Part shown: in pieces, positions 17,392 to 26,469 of the stretch | How the letters are laid out: each line of letters opens with the position of its first letter | How positions within the stretch are numbered: the first letter of the stretch is position 1 | From: Thermogemmatispora sp042408735 | GTDB lineage: Bacteria > Chloroflexota > Ktedonobacteria > Ktedonobacterales > Ktedonobacteraceae | Assembly (NCBI RefSeq): GCF_042408735.1 | Contig: NZ_JBHOQV010000130.1 | Coordinates: forward strand, 32,199-96,198 | Length of the DNA stretch: 64,000 nucleotides | Direction: 5' to 3' | Program-made: the position numbers and the translations under genes | Notes under the pieces: generated by a model | Told to the model about the DNA's origin: nothing | The model's database searches: none | What the model saw: the letters and a program-made list of their open reading frames with translations, nothing else

Positions 17392-18531
17392 TCAGCAGGG
17401 GAGGCGGGCTGCGTAGCAAAAAAGTACTTGCGGAGTGACTCGCGAGGGGTAGCTGTTGGCGGAGCCGGAGGTGGGCGATGAGGCGGTCAGGGCCAGCTCC
17501 TGAAAGGCGCTGATGGTGATGGTGGTGGTCGAGGTTACGACCAGGCGTAGCCCTCCGAAGCCGCTCTGAAAGGTCTCATCGCGCGCGCTCACCTGCCACT
17601 GGCTCGGCTCGGCGGTACCCACCGGCCAGGCCCGGGCCGCTAGCCTATCGCCCTGGACGCGGAAGCGCAGGTTGTAGAAGCGGTTGGCCTGAGCTGCAAA
17701 GGGCACGGCGGCCAGGCGCGTCTGCATGCCACCGCTGCTCTTGAGAAGCACAAGCTGGCTGCCGTCAAGGTAGGCTTTATACCAGTTATTGGTGTCCATC
17801 CAGCGCGCTACCGAGCCGAGATTGGCTTGTTGGAAGCTGCTGATAGCCCCTGTGAAGAAAATTTCCCCGTCGCTGAAGGTGGGGCCAAGGATGGCGTTGT
17901 AGGCCCCCTGGCCGTTGCTGAGCTGGCCCTGCTGGTGCCTGATCGCAAAGATAGCTCCCTGACGGGCATCGGCCTGCCAGGAATGACCGTCGCTGGTGGT
18001 CCCCCAGCCGCGTTGGTCGGGTCGCTGGAAGTTGTCCGTGGCCAGATAGCTCATGCCTGCCGGTAAGGCTGTGGGGGTCGCCTGCTGCCTACCGGACGAG
18101 ACAGCGGGCGGAGGGGTCGCTGTCCCGCCCGTTGGTTTGGGGAGCCGCTCGGAGAGGGCGGTCTCGCCAAGTGACGTGAGCGCCGCCTCGATCGGGGGCA
18201 ACACGATCAGGGCGTAGAGCAGGGTGGCGATGAGCAGTCCGGCCAGCAGAAGGCCGCCGCCTTCGATCGACACGCTGGCCGTCATCCGCTCTGCTGCTTG
18301 ATCGCTGGCTGTTCCATTGCTCGCCAAAGTCCCAGGGGCGGACCGTCTTGGCCCGTTCCTGCTCTGAGTCGCTTCTTCCTGGAAACGGTCCCCTTTCCCT
18401 CCCCGACGCTGACGGCTCAGGAGCAGCGGTTGTGGCTCTGTGGTTGCCTGGCTGAGACAGGCGCTCCCCTGACGCTCGTCGTCCACGGCAGCGGTTGGAA
18501 TAAACCACTCTTGGCGTTCTCCGTTATTCAT
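17392..18531 (-). CDS. Single-pass membrane protein with LamG/concanavalin-like outer domain
   Basis: 379 residues. Polar N-terminal ~90 residues (cytoplasmic), one membrane helix (GGGLLLAGLLIATLLYALIVL near 95), a Pro/Thr linker, and an outer beta-rich domain beginning ATDNFQRPDQRGWGTTSDG. The core has SVARWMDTNNWYKAYLDGSQ and NRFYNLRFRVQGDRLAARAW, the layout of LamG/DUF1080-like jelly-roll domains. Similar domains bind sugars or proteins. The extreme C-terminus after ISAFQELALTA has an odd Cys-containing tail that may be non-functional read-through. Its start overlaps the previous gene's end by 8 bases, so the two are translationally coupled. Function unknown. Confidence 0.8.
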   Translation of the reverse strand: MNNGERQEWFIPTAAVDDERQGSACLSQATTEPQPLLLSRQRRGGKGDRFQEEATQSRNGPRRSAPGTLASNGTASDQAAERMTASVSIEGGGLLLAGLLIATLLYALIVLPPIEAALTSLGETALSERLPKPTGGTATPPPAVSSGRQQATPTALPAGMSYLATDNFQRPDQRGWGTTSDGHSWQADARQGAIFAIRHQQGQLSNGQGAYNAILGPTFSDGEIFFTGAISSFQQANLGSVARWMDTNNWYKAYLDGSQLVLLKSSGGMQTRLAAVPFAAQANRFYNLRFRVQGDRLAARAWPVGTAEPSQWQVSARDETFQSGFGGLRLVVTSTTTITISAFQELALTASSPTSGSANSYPSRVTPQVLFCYAARLPC

Positions 18532-20068
18532 AGTGCCTCTTTTGTAAGAATTGCTCTATCTCCTCGATGAGGGAGGCGTGTTCCTGTCGAGCGGAGGCCG
18601 CTCCTGATGGCGAAGGCTGGCCTTGCGGGTATCGCACTCGCTCCCACGGCGTGGGGCGCCAGACAGCAGGTTGGCTCTCTTTTGTTCTATACCTGATCAT
18701 CTGCCAGGATCCAACCAGGCTTACTAAGAGTACCAGTGTGATCAGAAGCCCTCTTCCGGAGATGATCAGCAGGCCGTCGACGGTCCAGCGTTCGGTCAGC
18801 CAGCCGGCCAGCGGGGTCAGCAGCAAGGTCAGCAGTCCCTCGACCACAAAGAGGAAGCGATTGACATGTTCCTCCTGGGCACGCTCGTAGGCGAGCTGAC
18901 CCTGATCGAGGGAGAGGCCGGGCGGCAGCAGGTGGCGCTGGGAGAAGATCACCGTGCTCAGGCTCGGTCTCAAGCGGGGGAGCAGGATGCCCCAGACCGT
19001 AGCGGCGAGGGTATAGAGGCTGAGGCTGATGGTCAGCCAGGCTGGCGTCTGGAGGTTGGGCAGGCCGAGAGCTAGCAGGCAGATCGCCATCAGGAAGGGC
19101 TGACAGAGGGCAACCGCCTGGCACCAGGGGCGCCATTGTTCGGGAATCAGGCGGTCGGGAGGCCCGAGGATGCCGCGCAGAGGAACCTGCAGGGCAAAGG
19201 CCAGTCCCAGGGCCAGCGCCTGCCCGAGCAGCAGCCAGAACAAGGTTGGCAATGTGCCCTGCTCTTGCAGGATAGAGGCAAAGGGTGTTGGCACGGCGTT
19301 CCAGATGCTGCCGAGCGCAATCGCCAGAGGACTGGCCAGCAGAACCAGCCCGAGTTGTCCACGGCGCAGCAGATAGCGCCACCAGCCTCCCTGGAGTAGC
19401 CAGTCAAACGTGAGCTGCAGGCGCCAGCGCCGCGCCCCCTCGGTCAGGTCGAACCAGTTATCGACCATGCGCCCTGGTGTCGGCAGGGGGGCGCTGGCCT
19501 CGGGCCAGTAGTCGAGGGCCAGCAGGGGGAGCAGGCCCATGATGGAGAGCAGGCCCGACCAGGCCGGCAGCAGCCAGACTACGCTTAGCCCGAACATGGT
19601 CCCCAGGGCAGCGCGCGTCAGGGCGATCCGTTCATCAACCGCCGGCCAGGGGCGACGCTGCAGCAGCCAGGCGTTGCCAAGTAAAGAGGAGAAGCCGGCG
19701 AGCAGTCCCAGCTCAGCCGTGGCTGGCCACAGTGAAACAGGCAGAGGTTGCAGCACGGGCAGGGCCAACTGCACGAAGGCGCAGAGCAGGAGGCCCGTCC
19801 CCCAGTGGCGGGCTGACCCGCGTCGGCTTCCGCTCAGCAGGGTAGTGGCCAGCAGTGAGCCGGCCAGCCAGGCGCTGGCTACCAGCGCGCTTGCCAGGGC
19901 CTCTCGACCCTGGACCCAGCTCTGGGCCAGAAGGCGCATCTGCAGGACGCTCAAGCCCAGGCTGCTACAGAGCCAGCCGGCATTTAAGAGGCGACCACCG
20001 ATCACCGCGTCCAGGCGTTGCTCGCTCAGGAAAGCCGCTTTTTTCAGTTTTGGCGAATGAGATAGCAT
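18524..20068 (-). CDS. Multi-pass membrane protein, MFS-like
   Basis: 514 residues with about 11-12 hydrophobic segments and a polar C-terminal tail (SLIEEIEQFLQKRHYE). The spacing, with a central loop (MVDNWFDLTEGARRWRLQL) and an amphipathic region, resembles major-facilitator or polysaccharide-flippase-like transporters, but no family signature is clear. Phe-Asp-Leu-Thr-Glu-Gly-Ala and the abundance of Leu/Trp suggest an integral membrane role only. It is upstream of and overlaps the LamG-like membrane protein gene; the pair may work together at the cell surface. I do not recognise a specific function. Confidence 0.75.
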   Translation of the reverse strand: MLSHSPKLKKAAFLSEQRLDAVIGGRLLNAGWLCSSLGLSVLQMRLLAQSWVQGREALASALVASAWLAGSLLATTLLSGSRRGSARHWGTGLLLCAFVQLALPVLQPLPVSLWPATAELGLLAGFSSLLGNAWLLQRRPWPAVDERIALTRAALGTMFGLSVVWLLPAWSGLLSIMGLLPLLALDYWPEASAPLPTPGRMVDNWFDLTEGARRWRLQLTFDWLLQGGWWRYLLRRGQLGLVLLASPLAIALGSIWNAVPTPFASILQEQGTLPTLFWLLLGQALALGLAFALQVPLRGILGPPDRLIPEQWRPWCQAVALCQPFLMAICLLALGLPNLQTPAWLTISLSLYTLAATVWGILLPRLRPSLSTVIFSQRHLLPPGLSLDQGQLAYERAQEEHVNRFLFVVEGLLTLLLTPLAGWLTERWTVDGLLIISGRGLLITLVLLVSLVGSWQMIRYRTKESQPAVWRPTPWERVRYPQGQPSPSGAASARQEHASLIEEIEQFLQKRHYE

Positions 20069-20161
20069 CGCTCCCTCTGGCAGTTGCTCTGCGTTGTCTT
20101 TACTTATTGCTCAGGTTACCTGTAAGAGCTGTGACCAGCCGCGAGCCAGGGCGAGCGGGGA

Positions 20162-21463
20162 TCAGAGGGCTGAGGAAGGGAAGACCTCTGCCTCCGGCAC
20201 TGGCTGCAGGCGGGTCCGCAGACGCTTGTTGAGGCTATCGGGCGAGGCCATCTCTGACTCCTCGCTGGTCACCGTTGTGATCAGCAGGGGAGGTTCCTGG
20301 TGATAGAGCAGGGCCTGATCGCACTCACGCAGCCAGGTGCGGATCTCGGGCAGGAACTGATCCAGCTCCTCCAGGCGCAGCGAGGCGTAGCGGTAGCTGG
20401 CATCTACATGGGCGGCGAAGAGGCTGTGGGCCCAGCCCAGATAGACGACCCACTCGGGGTGGAACTGCACGGCCAGCCAGAAGCGGCGCGGATCGCAGTC
20501 CTCGATGGCCTCGATGACGCCGTCGGGGGCGGTCGCTGCCACAATCTGGCCTGGTGCCAGGTAGCCAATCAGCTCCCCATCGGGGGTCACGTAGCCCACG
20601 ATCTGGTGATGCATCGACAGCACGGCGTCGATGTAGTTCCGCTGCGGTCCCCGAGCCTCGGGTCCGCGCAAGATGCGGGCCAGGTGGCTGCGTGGATTGA
20701 CGGCAATGGGATGCTCGACCCAGTTGTCGGCAGTGATGCGTCCCCGTGCCCGGTGGGGAACCAGGGGCGGCATACCGCGCGGCCACTGCGTGCGAATGTC
20801 TTGATAGAGACCACCGCCGCGTACCACGTTCATGACCTGCATGCCGCGGCAGATGCCCAGTGTGGGGATGCAGAGTAACCAGGCCAGCAGGGCGCAATAG
20901 CGCTCCCAGATGTCGCGCCACAGCTCGGGTGTCTGGGTCTGAGGATGCATCGCATCGCCGTAGAGGCAGGAGTAGAAATCGCCGCCACCCGCGAAGATCA
21001 GCCCGTCGACGTTGCGCACCACGGGCCAGATGATGCGGAAGACCTCCTCGAAAAGATCCTCGTTCCTCAGGATGTCGAAGGGGTCGCAGCTTGGCAGCAT
21101 GGGCAGGGTCGGTAAGATCAACGGCTCCCCGCCGCTCTCGAAGATGGCGCTGACCGTGGCGGCGTCTCCGGCGTAGACGGGCCAGCCGCCGTCTCGCAGG
21201 CAGCCGCTGGACGAGAGCACCCCGATGCGGGGCCGATAGTGAGAGGGGAGCGGTATCCGCTGTCGGCTGCTGACGAAGCGAGCGAGACGCTCGGCCAGGG
21301 ACGGGCCACCGTTCAGTGGTCCGCTTAGCTCCTCGGTGCGGCGCCGGCTGAGCGCGCCGCTCTGCCCCCGTTCCGCGTTCTGGCTCTGTCCCTGAAGGGC
21401 TGTGCGCGCCTCGCGTACCCCCCGCGTAATCATCTGCACATAGTAGTCAGGCTCGCGCGCCAT
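20162..21463 (-). CDS. Peptidase C26 / gamma-glutamyl-GABA hydrolase-like protein (class I GATase fold)
   Basis: 433 residues, longer than the ~250 usual for PuuD-type enzymes because of a polar N-terminal extension of about 75 residues and a C-terminal helix region. The fold begins RIGVLSSSGC near 80. VDGLIFAGGGDFY is the typical GGGD loop, TLGICRGMQVMNVVRGGGLYQDI holds the nucleophile Cys, MHHQIV follows, and the His/Glu of the triad lie in LAVQFHPEWV. TAPDGVIEAIE is typical of the family. It likely cleaves gamma-glutamyl amides; the exact substrate is open. It is at the head of, or separate from, the membrane-protein pair downstream. Confidence 0.87.
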   Translation of the reverse strand: MAREPDYYVQMITRGVREARTALQGQSQNAERGQSGALSRRRTEELSGPLNGGPSLAERLARFVSSRQRIPLPSHYRPRIGVLSSSGCLRDGGWPVYAGDAATVSAIFESGGEPLILPTLPMLPSCDPFDILRNEDLFEEVFRIIWPVVRNVDGLIFAGGGDFYSCLYGDAMHPQTQTPELWRDIWERYCALLAWLLCIPTLGICRGMQVMNVVRGGGLYQDIRTQWPRGMPPLVPHRARGRITADNWVEHPIAVNPRSHLARILRGPEARGPQRNYIDAVLSMHHQIVGYVTPDGELIGYLAPGQIVAATAPDGVIEAIEDCDPRRFWLAVQFHPEWVVYLGWAHSLFAAHVDASYRYASLRLEELDQFLPEIRTWLRECDQALLYHQEPPLLITTVTSEESEMASPDSLNKRLRTRLQPVPEAEVFPSSAL

Positions 21464-21565
21464 AGCTGCTCTCTGCTCCTCTCTTGTATTCTTTTTATTT
21501 CTTTCTTTCTACCGGCTTTTATGGATCATGTGGGCATTCGCCTCAATCTGGCCCCACATGGGCGC

Positions 21566-22948
21566 TTAGTGGCTTGCTGGGCTTGAGCTGTTGTTGAGAG
21601 GGGTTACGTTAAGGGTCGCCAGACGCTCGATAGCGTAGTGGATCTGGGTGACGCCGTCCTGCAGCTCGCCGGTCTGCGGATCGAATTGGCCCACGAAGGC
21701 ATCCTGGGCCTGTTTGACCAACGTATCCAGCAGGGCCAGGGCGGCGGGCTGGCGGAGCTGGTTGCCGCTCATGTGAACGAGCTGGATGGCCTCCTGGCGA
21801 ATCTGCTGGTAGAGGGCCTGAACCTTGTTGAGCGCCTCGTTGATCTGCTGGGCCAGCTCGGCTTGCTCGCGTGTCGAGCCGGGCGATTGTACTACTCCTT
21901 CCAGGTGGATGCCGATGTGGTGAAGGTAGCCTGGCGGCTGCTGGTTGGCGTCGAACTGTAGCAGGCCCACCCGCCCAATGTGGGGATCCACCAATACCGG
22001 CGAGCCGGCAGGCACATCGTTGCCCAGAAACTCGATGCCATCGAGATAGTCAAGGATACGGATGAACTGGCGGTGCATCAGATCGGTGCTGCCATGGTTC
22101 CAGTCATCGCGGGCAGCTCCAGCCCATTCGAGAATCTTCTGCCCGTTTCGGAAAAGCCAGATATCGAGGCCGCCGGGTAGCCCCAGCTTTTGCAGGGTGG
22201 GATCAAGCGCTAATAGATGGCGAAGGTGGTCCAGGAGGCTATAGTGATGCTCGCTGTCCTGGGGATCGGGGATGTCGGGAATCGCCGCCTGGTAGCGCCA
22301 GGTGCTGCGGTCGAGGGAGGGGACCGTTGGTGTGAAGGCCGCGTCTTCCTCGGTCACCAGAAAGCGGCTGGCAATGGCCAACAGATTGGTATGCTGCTGG
22401 TCGCCCTTGTAAAGGAGGTGGGCGGTGCCGTTGCTCAGGGTCAGCTTACCCAGAAGGATAGACTGACTCTCAACGCTGTCATCGCTCCGTAGCCAGGCAT
22501 AGTAAGCTTTGCCGGGCGCTGGGGGCGGAACCTTGCTCAGATCGACCTGCACCTGATCGGCGATACCTTGACTGGTACTCACGTTGACTTGACCACTGCT
22601 CAAGAAGAAGACATGACCGACAACCGCGCTGGCCGCCCCGGCCCCCGTTGATTGTGGAGAGGTCGTGCTGCTGCGAGCGAAGGGAAGCAAGTTGAGGGCC
22701 CCGCTGACCAGCAGGACCACCAGCGAGGCCACCAGGGCCAGGCCGACAACGATGGTTGGCAGCCAGGACCGGCGCCTCGAGGCGCTGCCGCCGAACTGGC
22801 CGAGCGGGCGGGTCGTCGGCAGTGTGCCAAGTGGCTGCAGACCGCTGCCGCTGGGGCTGCCACTGGGGCTGCCACTGGTGTGGCTGTTGCTGCCGCTGCC
22901 GGTCACTGGACCGGAGCGCGCTGGCTGCTCAAAACGAAAAGGCTTCAC
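21566..22948 (-). CDS. Single-pass membrane protein with RskA (anti-sigma-K)-like outer domain
   Basis: 460 residues from the GTG at 22948, preceded by TGGAGGATG; a longer upstream frame has no RBS. Cytoplasmic N-terminal ~75 residues are Gly/Ser/Pro-rich with a short SGSPSGSPSG repeat. One membrane helix follows (LPTIVVGLALVASLVVLLVS). The outer part has a beta-rich segment with PPPAPGKAYYAWLRSDD and ILLGKLTLSNGTAHLLY, the pattern of the RskA C-terminal domain. The C-terminal ~200 residues are helical with EQAELAQQINEALNKVQALY. No anti-sigma zinc finger and no sigma-factor gene are seen nearby. Function unknown. Confidence 0.75.
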   Translation of the reverse strand: MKPFRFEQPARSGPVTGSGSNSHTSGSPSGSPSGSGLQPLGTLPTTRPLGQFGGSASRRRSWLPTIVVGLALVASLVVLLVSGALNLLPFARSSTTSPQSTGAGAASAVVGHVFFLSSGQVNVSTSQGIADQVQVDLSKVPPPAPGKAYYAWLRSDDSVESQSILLGKLTLSNGTAHLLYKGDQQHTNLLAIASRFLVTEEDAAFTPTVPSLDRSTWRYQAAIPDIPDPQDSEHHYSLLDHLRHLLALDPTLQKLGLPGGLDIWLFRNGQKILEWAGAARDDWNHGSTDLMHRQFIRILDYLDGIEFLGNDVPAGSPVLVDPHIGRVGLLQFDANQQPPGYLHHIGIHLEGVVQSPGSTREQAELAQQINEALNKVQALYQQIRQEAIQLVHMSGNQLRQPAALALLDTLVKQAQDAFVGQFDPQTGELQDGVTQIHYAIERLATLNVTPLNNSSSPASH

Positions 22949-23359
22949 GGTGCATCCTCCAGTCTCTCTGGCCGCGCTTAAGCAAGTGAAACGAGAGATA
23001 GAGGCAGCGGATACCATCAACATCAACAAGTAGAAGCCACTTGATTGCTGAGCGAGATAGTCTATATGTGCAGCTCGCTGCCTCTGCTGCAAGTGTATGC
23101 GCCGTCTGAGGCAGCGGGCGCTCTTTTTGAAAAGGCTTTAAAGGACAGGCTCCCCGAAAATTTTGGACAAAGTGCCTTGCTTACCGGTCTCACCTATCGT
23201 CATATCTGGCAATTGCTGTTACGCTTGCTGGGGGCCTGCTTTGAGGTTGGGGGAATCTCTGGCCAGCAAGAGAGGACCGGAAGAAAAAGCAGCCTGCCGG
23301 ACCGAAGTCGGCAGGCCATCGATGGGGTTGGGGATGAGCGAGAGAGGCTAAGAGCCTGG
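22949..23359. other. Intergenic region downstream of lpdA
   Basis: 411 bases holding the lpdA terminator (23281-23316) and the upstream region of the RskA-like gene. No gene is recognised. Confidence 0.55.
23281..23316 (-). terminator. Intrinsic terminator of lpdA
   Basis: Minus-strand stem GCCTGCCG/CGGCAGGC, 9-base loop, then TGCTTTTTCTT. A clear intrinsic terminator 43 bases past the lpdA stop. Confidence 0.88.
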
Positions 23360-24796
23360 CTAACGGCTATGGGCGGCAGCCCTGGGCGCCTTGGGCGGGA
23401 TGTGGAGCGGGCGCCCCTCTGCTGCCAGGATGGCCTCGCGTAGTCCCTCGCTGAGGGTCGGATGGGGATGGATGGTCTCAATGATTTCGTCGCCGGTCAG
23501 TTCGCCGCGCATCGCTACCGAGTACTCGCTGATCAGATTGGTTGCGTCGGGACCGATGATATGGGCGCCGAGAATCTCGTTGTACTTGCCCAGAATGACC
23601 TTGGTGAAGCCGTCGGTCTCGCCAATGGCCACCGCCTTGCCGATGGCGCTCCAGGGGAAGCGCTCCACGCGCACCTCCTGGCCGTACTGCTCGCGGGCCT
23701 GGGCTTCGGTCAGGCCGACGAAGGCCACCTCGGGGAAAGTATAGATCGGATTGGGCACCACGCTATAGTCCATGCGAGCGGAGTGGCCGAGAGCGTTTTC
23801 CGCTGCCACCTCGCCCTCCATCGAGGCCACGTGCGCCAGCCCTGCCCCATGCACCAGATCCCCGATCGCGTAGATGCCTGGCAGGTTCGTCTCCATCTGC
23901 TCGTTGACGCGGACCCGACCGCGATCATGATCGAGGCCCTGCTCAAACAGCTGCTCCAGGCCACTGGTATTGGGCCGGCGGCTGACGGCCACCAGCACAT
24001 AAACGCCGTGGAAGACCTGCTCGCCCTGCTCGCCGCGGGCGATGACCTTCTTTTGCTCGCCGTCGTCCTCGATCGCCTCGACCCTGGCCCCGGTGGCGAT
24101 CGTGATGCCGCGTCGGCTCAGAATGCGCACGAGCAGGCGACGCACCTCCTCATCGACAGGCGCCAAAATATCGGGCAGCATCTCGACGATGGTCACGCGT
24201 GAGCCGAGGGCCTGGAACATGCAGGCCAGCTCGACGCCAACCACGCCGCCGCCCACGCAGACCAGGCTCTCAGGCACCTCCGTCAGGCTCCAGCACGTAT
24301 CGCTGTTGATGACGTTGCGCCCATCGATTCCGGGAAAGGGTGGCATCAGGGGGACCGAGCCATTGGCCAGAATCACTTTCTCGGCCCTGAACTGCTCGCG
24401 GCTGCCATCGCTCTTCGTCACCGTGACCGTGCGATTGGCCTCGACGCTGCCCAGTCCCTCGTAGATTGTCACATGGTTGCCCTTCAACAGGGCGCCCACG
24501 CCGTTGGTCATGCGCTTGACAACCTTATCCCTGAAAGCCGCGGCGCGCTGCATGTCGAAGCTGGGCGGCTGCGGCAGAGTGATCCCCAGCTCGTCCAGGG
24601 AGGCGAGGCGGTGCAGGCTCTCTGCGACGTGCAGCATGGCCTTGGAGGGGATGCAGCCCACATTGAGACAGGTCCCTCCAAGATACTGCTTCTCGACAAT
24701 AGCAACGCGGGCACCAAGCTGAGCTGCCCGAATGGCCGCCACATAGCCGCCCGGGCCGGCACCAATCACAGCTACATCATACTGGCTACTGGTCAT
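23360..24796 (-). CDS. lpdA: Dihydrolipoyl dehydrogenase
   Basis: 478 residues from the ATG at 24796 (AGGAGAGAAG upstream). FAD-binding GAGPGGYVAAIRAAQLG, redox-active disulfide in GGTCLNVGCIPSK, NAD-binding GGGVVGVELACMF, second FAD contact in YAIGDLVHG, and C-terminal active-site HPHPTLSEGLREAIL. It reoxidises lipoamide in 2-oxo-acid dehydrogenase complexes or the glycine cleavage system. No E1, E2 or gcv genes are adjacent, so it is a stand-alone E3 with its own promoter and terminator. Confidence 0.95.
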   Translation of the reverse strand: MTSSQYDVAVIGAGPGGYVAAIRAAQLGARVAIVEKQYLGGTCLNVGCIPSKAMLHVAESLHRLASLDELGITLPQPPSFDMQRAAAFRDKVVKRMTNGVGALLKGNHVTIYEGLGSVEANRTVTVTKSDGSREQFRAEKVILANGSVPLMPPFPGIDGRNVINSDTCWSLTEVPESLVCVGGGVVGVELACMFQALGSRVTIVEMLPDILAPVDEEVRRLLVRILSRRGITIATGARVEAIEDDGEQKKVIARGEQGEQVFHGVYVLVAVSRRPNTSGLEQLFEQGLDHDRGRVRVNEQMETNLPGIYAIGDLVHGAGLAHVASMEGEVAAENALGHSARMDYSVVPNPIYTFPEVAFVGLTEAQAREQYGQEVRVERFPWSAIGKAVAIGETDGFTKVILGKYNEILGAHIIGPDATNLISEYSVAMRGELTGDEIIETIHPHPTLSEGLREAILAAEGRPLHIPPKAPRAAAHSR

Positions 24797-24841
24797 GGAA
24801 CTTCTCTCCTGCAACCCATTTGCGTTGTGGGTACCTCAGTC

Positions 24842-24850
24842 AGTATAGCA
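24842..24850 (-). promoter_or_regulatory. Extended -10 promoter of lpdA
   Basis: Minus strand TGCTATACT; no good -35. Transcription would start near 24835, 39 bases before the start codon. Confidence 0.55.
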
Positions 24851-24946
24851 CGTTCCAGAGAGCGCGACCAGCAGCCCGCTTTCTTCTGTCTCCCGCCGCC
24901 TCTCTCCAGAGTGCAGAGCGCAAAAGAGCGCCCGCCCGGCCCACTT

Positions 24947-24969
24947 CGGGCCAGGCCAGACCTGGCCCG
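24947..24969 (-). terminator. Possible terminator after the pseudokinase gene
   Basis: Perfect 9-bp stem CGGGCCAGG/CCTGGCCCG with a 5-base loop, within a cluster of CCTGG/CCAGG repeats. No T run. Confidence 0.4.
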
Positions 24970-25033
24970 ACTCGGCCAGGCTTAGCCACTCCTGGCCAGG
25001 GAGAGACCTGGCGCCGCGCCGCCCTCTCGCTTG

Positions 25034-26158
25034 CTAGGGACGCAGGAGAACCAGCAGGACGCCCAGGAGCAGCAGCACGCCGATGGCGGCAAAAACGCCG
25101 GCATTGAGGAGCATGTTGCTGCGGGCCTGCTCGCGGAACTGCTCTGACGGCAGGTGCAGCGGATCGGCTGATGAGGCGCTGACCGCCGCCTCGCCTTCTT
25201 GCCCTTCCAGGTAGCGCTCCAGCAGAGCTTCCAGGTCCCGCTGCATGGCGCTCGGATGGGGATAACGCTGGGCCCGCGACAGGCTGAGCTGACGCACAAG
25301 GATCATCTCCATCTGCGGGCTGACGGCGGGATTGAGGCGGCGCGCCGGCGGATGGAAGAAGACCAGGCGCTCGTTGGGATCGTAGCCGGTAACGGCGTGG
25401 TGAAGGGTGGCCGCCAGACTGTAGAGGTCGGCAGATGGATCAAGCTCGCCGCGCACCTCCTCCGGGGCGTAGTAGCCTGCCGCCACCTTGTCCCCTTTCT
25501 CGACGGGCGGATCGGGTGGAAAGAGAGGAATGTGGATCAGCCAGGCCGTCTGCTGGGCCGTGTTGATCACGATGGTTTCCGGGTTGATCGAGCCGTGCAC
25601 GATCGGCGGCTGCTGCTCGGCCAGAATGGCCAGTAAGCTGCAGAGCTGATAGCCGTAGTGGACCACCTGGGCCTCGGGGAGCGCCCCGCCCTGGCGCTTG
25701 AGCAGCGTTCCCAGGCTCTCCCCTTCTGGCTGAGTGAGCACCAGGAAATAGCTGCCTCGCTCGCTGAAGCCGTCCACCACCTGGGGAAAGCCCTGGTGCT
25801 GGCCAAGCTGTTGCTGGCGCTCCATCACCTGGGCAATCACCTGGTTGGCACTGGTGCGCTGGAGCAGCTCCGGCGGCATCAGGACCTCGCGAATCAGAAC
25901 CTGGCGACGCCCCAGCTCCTGATCAAGCGCCGACCAGGCCCGCCCCTGGCGACGTTGCGTCTCCGGCAGAGGCACCGGACCCAGAATGCGATACCGGCCC
26001 TTGGCCAGACTGTCGCCGCGCATCAGCAGATACTGCTGGGGTTGAGGCAATCCCAGCAGTGCCCCCGTGGTCGGTGGCGCCATTGCCGTCTGGTAGCCAC
26101 AGCGTGGACAACGACCGTCAAAAAACATTCCCTCGTACGCGCAACGTGGACACCGCAT
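25034..26158 (-). CDS. Zinc-ribbon membrane-anchored pseudokinase
   Basis: 374 residues. Zinc ribbon with Cys 3, 6, 17 and 20 (CPRC-x10-CPRC), then a protein-kinase-like domain from LAKGRYRILGPV to about residue 310, and one membrane helix at the extreme C-terminus (VFAAIGVLLLLGVLLVLL). The kinase lobes are recognisable: REVLMP in place of the Lys/Glu region, GYQLCSLLAILAEQQPPIVHGSINPETI where the catalytic HRD would be, and AAGYYAPEEVRGELDPSADLYSLAATLHHAVTG as the activation/APE region. The catalytic Asp and the DFG motif are missing (HGS and IHIP instead), so phosphotransfer is unlikely. It may be a scaffold or sensor attached to the inner face of the membrane. Confidence 0.83.
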   Translation of the reverse strand: MRCPRCAYEGMFFDGRCPRCGYQTAMAPPTTGALLGLPQPQQYLLMRGDSLAKGRYRILGPVPLPETQRRQGRAWSALDQELGRRQVLIREVLMPPELLQRTSANQVIAQVMERQQQLGQHQGFPQVVDGFSERGSYFLVLTQPEGESLGTLLKRQGGALPEAQVVHYGYQLCSLLAILAEQQPPIVHGSINPETIVINTAQQTAWLIHIPLFPPDPPVEKGDKVAAGYYAPEEVRGELDPSADLYSLAATLHHAVTGYDPNERLVFFHPPARRLNPAVSPQMEMILVRQLSLSRAQRYPHPSAMQRDLEALLERYLEGQEGEAAVSASSADPLHLPSEQFREQARSNMLLNAGVFAAIGVLLLLGVLLVLLRP

Positions 26159-26469
26159 ACGCTACCTCTCCTTTTCCGGCATCCGAGCCAGAAGAACAGC
26201 TAACAACTTCGTTTTTCTCTTCTCGTCTCATAGTCACTGACTGATATGTCAAGAGAGGGATCTCGGGCTGTGGTCTTCCAGGCTTGCGACAACATGAACA
26301 GGTCGACGAGTATCGTGCCAGGCGGCGTATAGAGCGCATCAGTAGGACAGAGCCTTTAACGTCCTCGAGAGCCCCTGGTAGAGAGCGCCAGAGGTTCATC
26401 TTTGAGCGAGGGGAGAGGCAGGCCGCAGCCAGCAGGCCAGCGGCCCACCGATTGGTCAGGTGGGCCGGC
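26159..26469. other. Intergenic region, pseudokinase/MFS
   Basis: 311 bases. An 8-bp perfect stem GGCCCACC/GGTGGGCC (26442-26466) next to the MFS stop is probably its terminator. A TTGACA on the minus strand near 26249 may belong to the pseudokinase promoter, but no good -10 follows. Confidence 0.45.
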
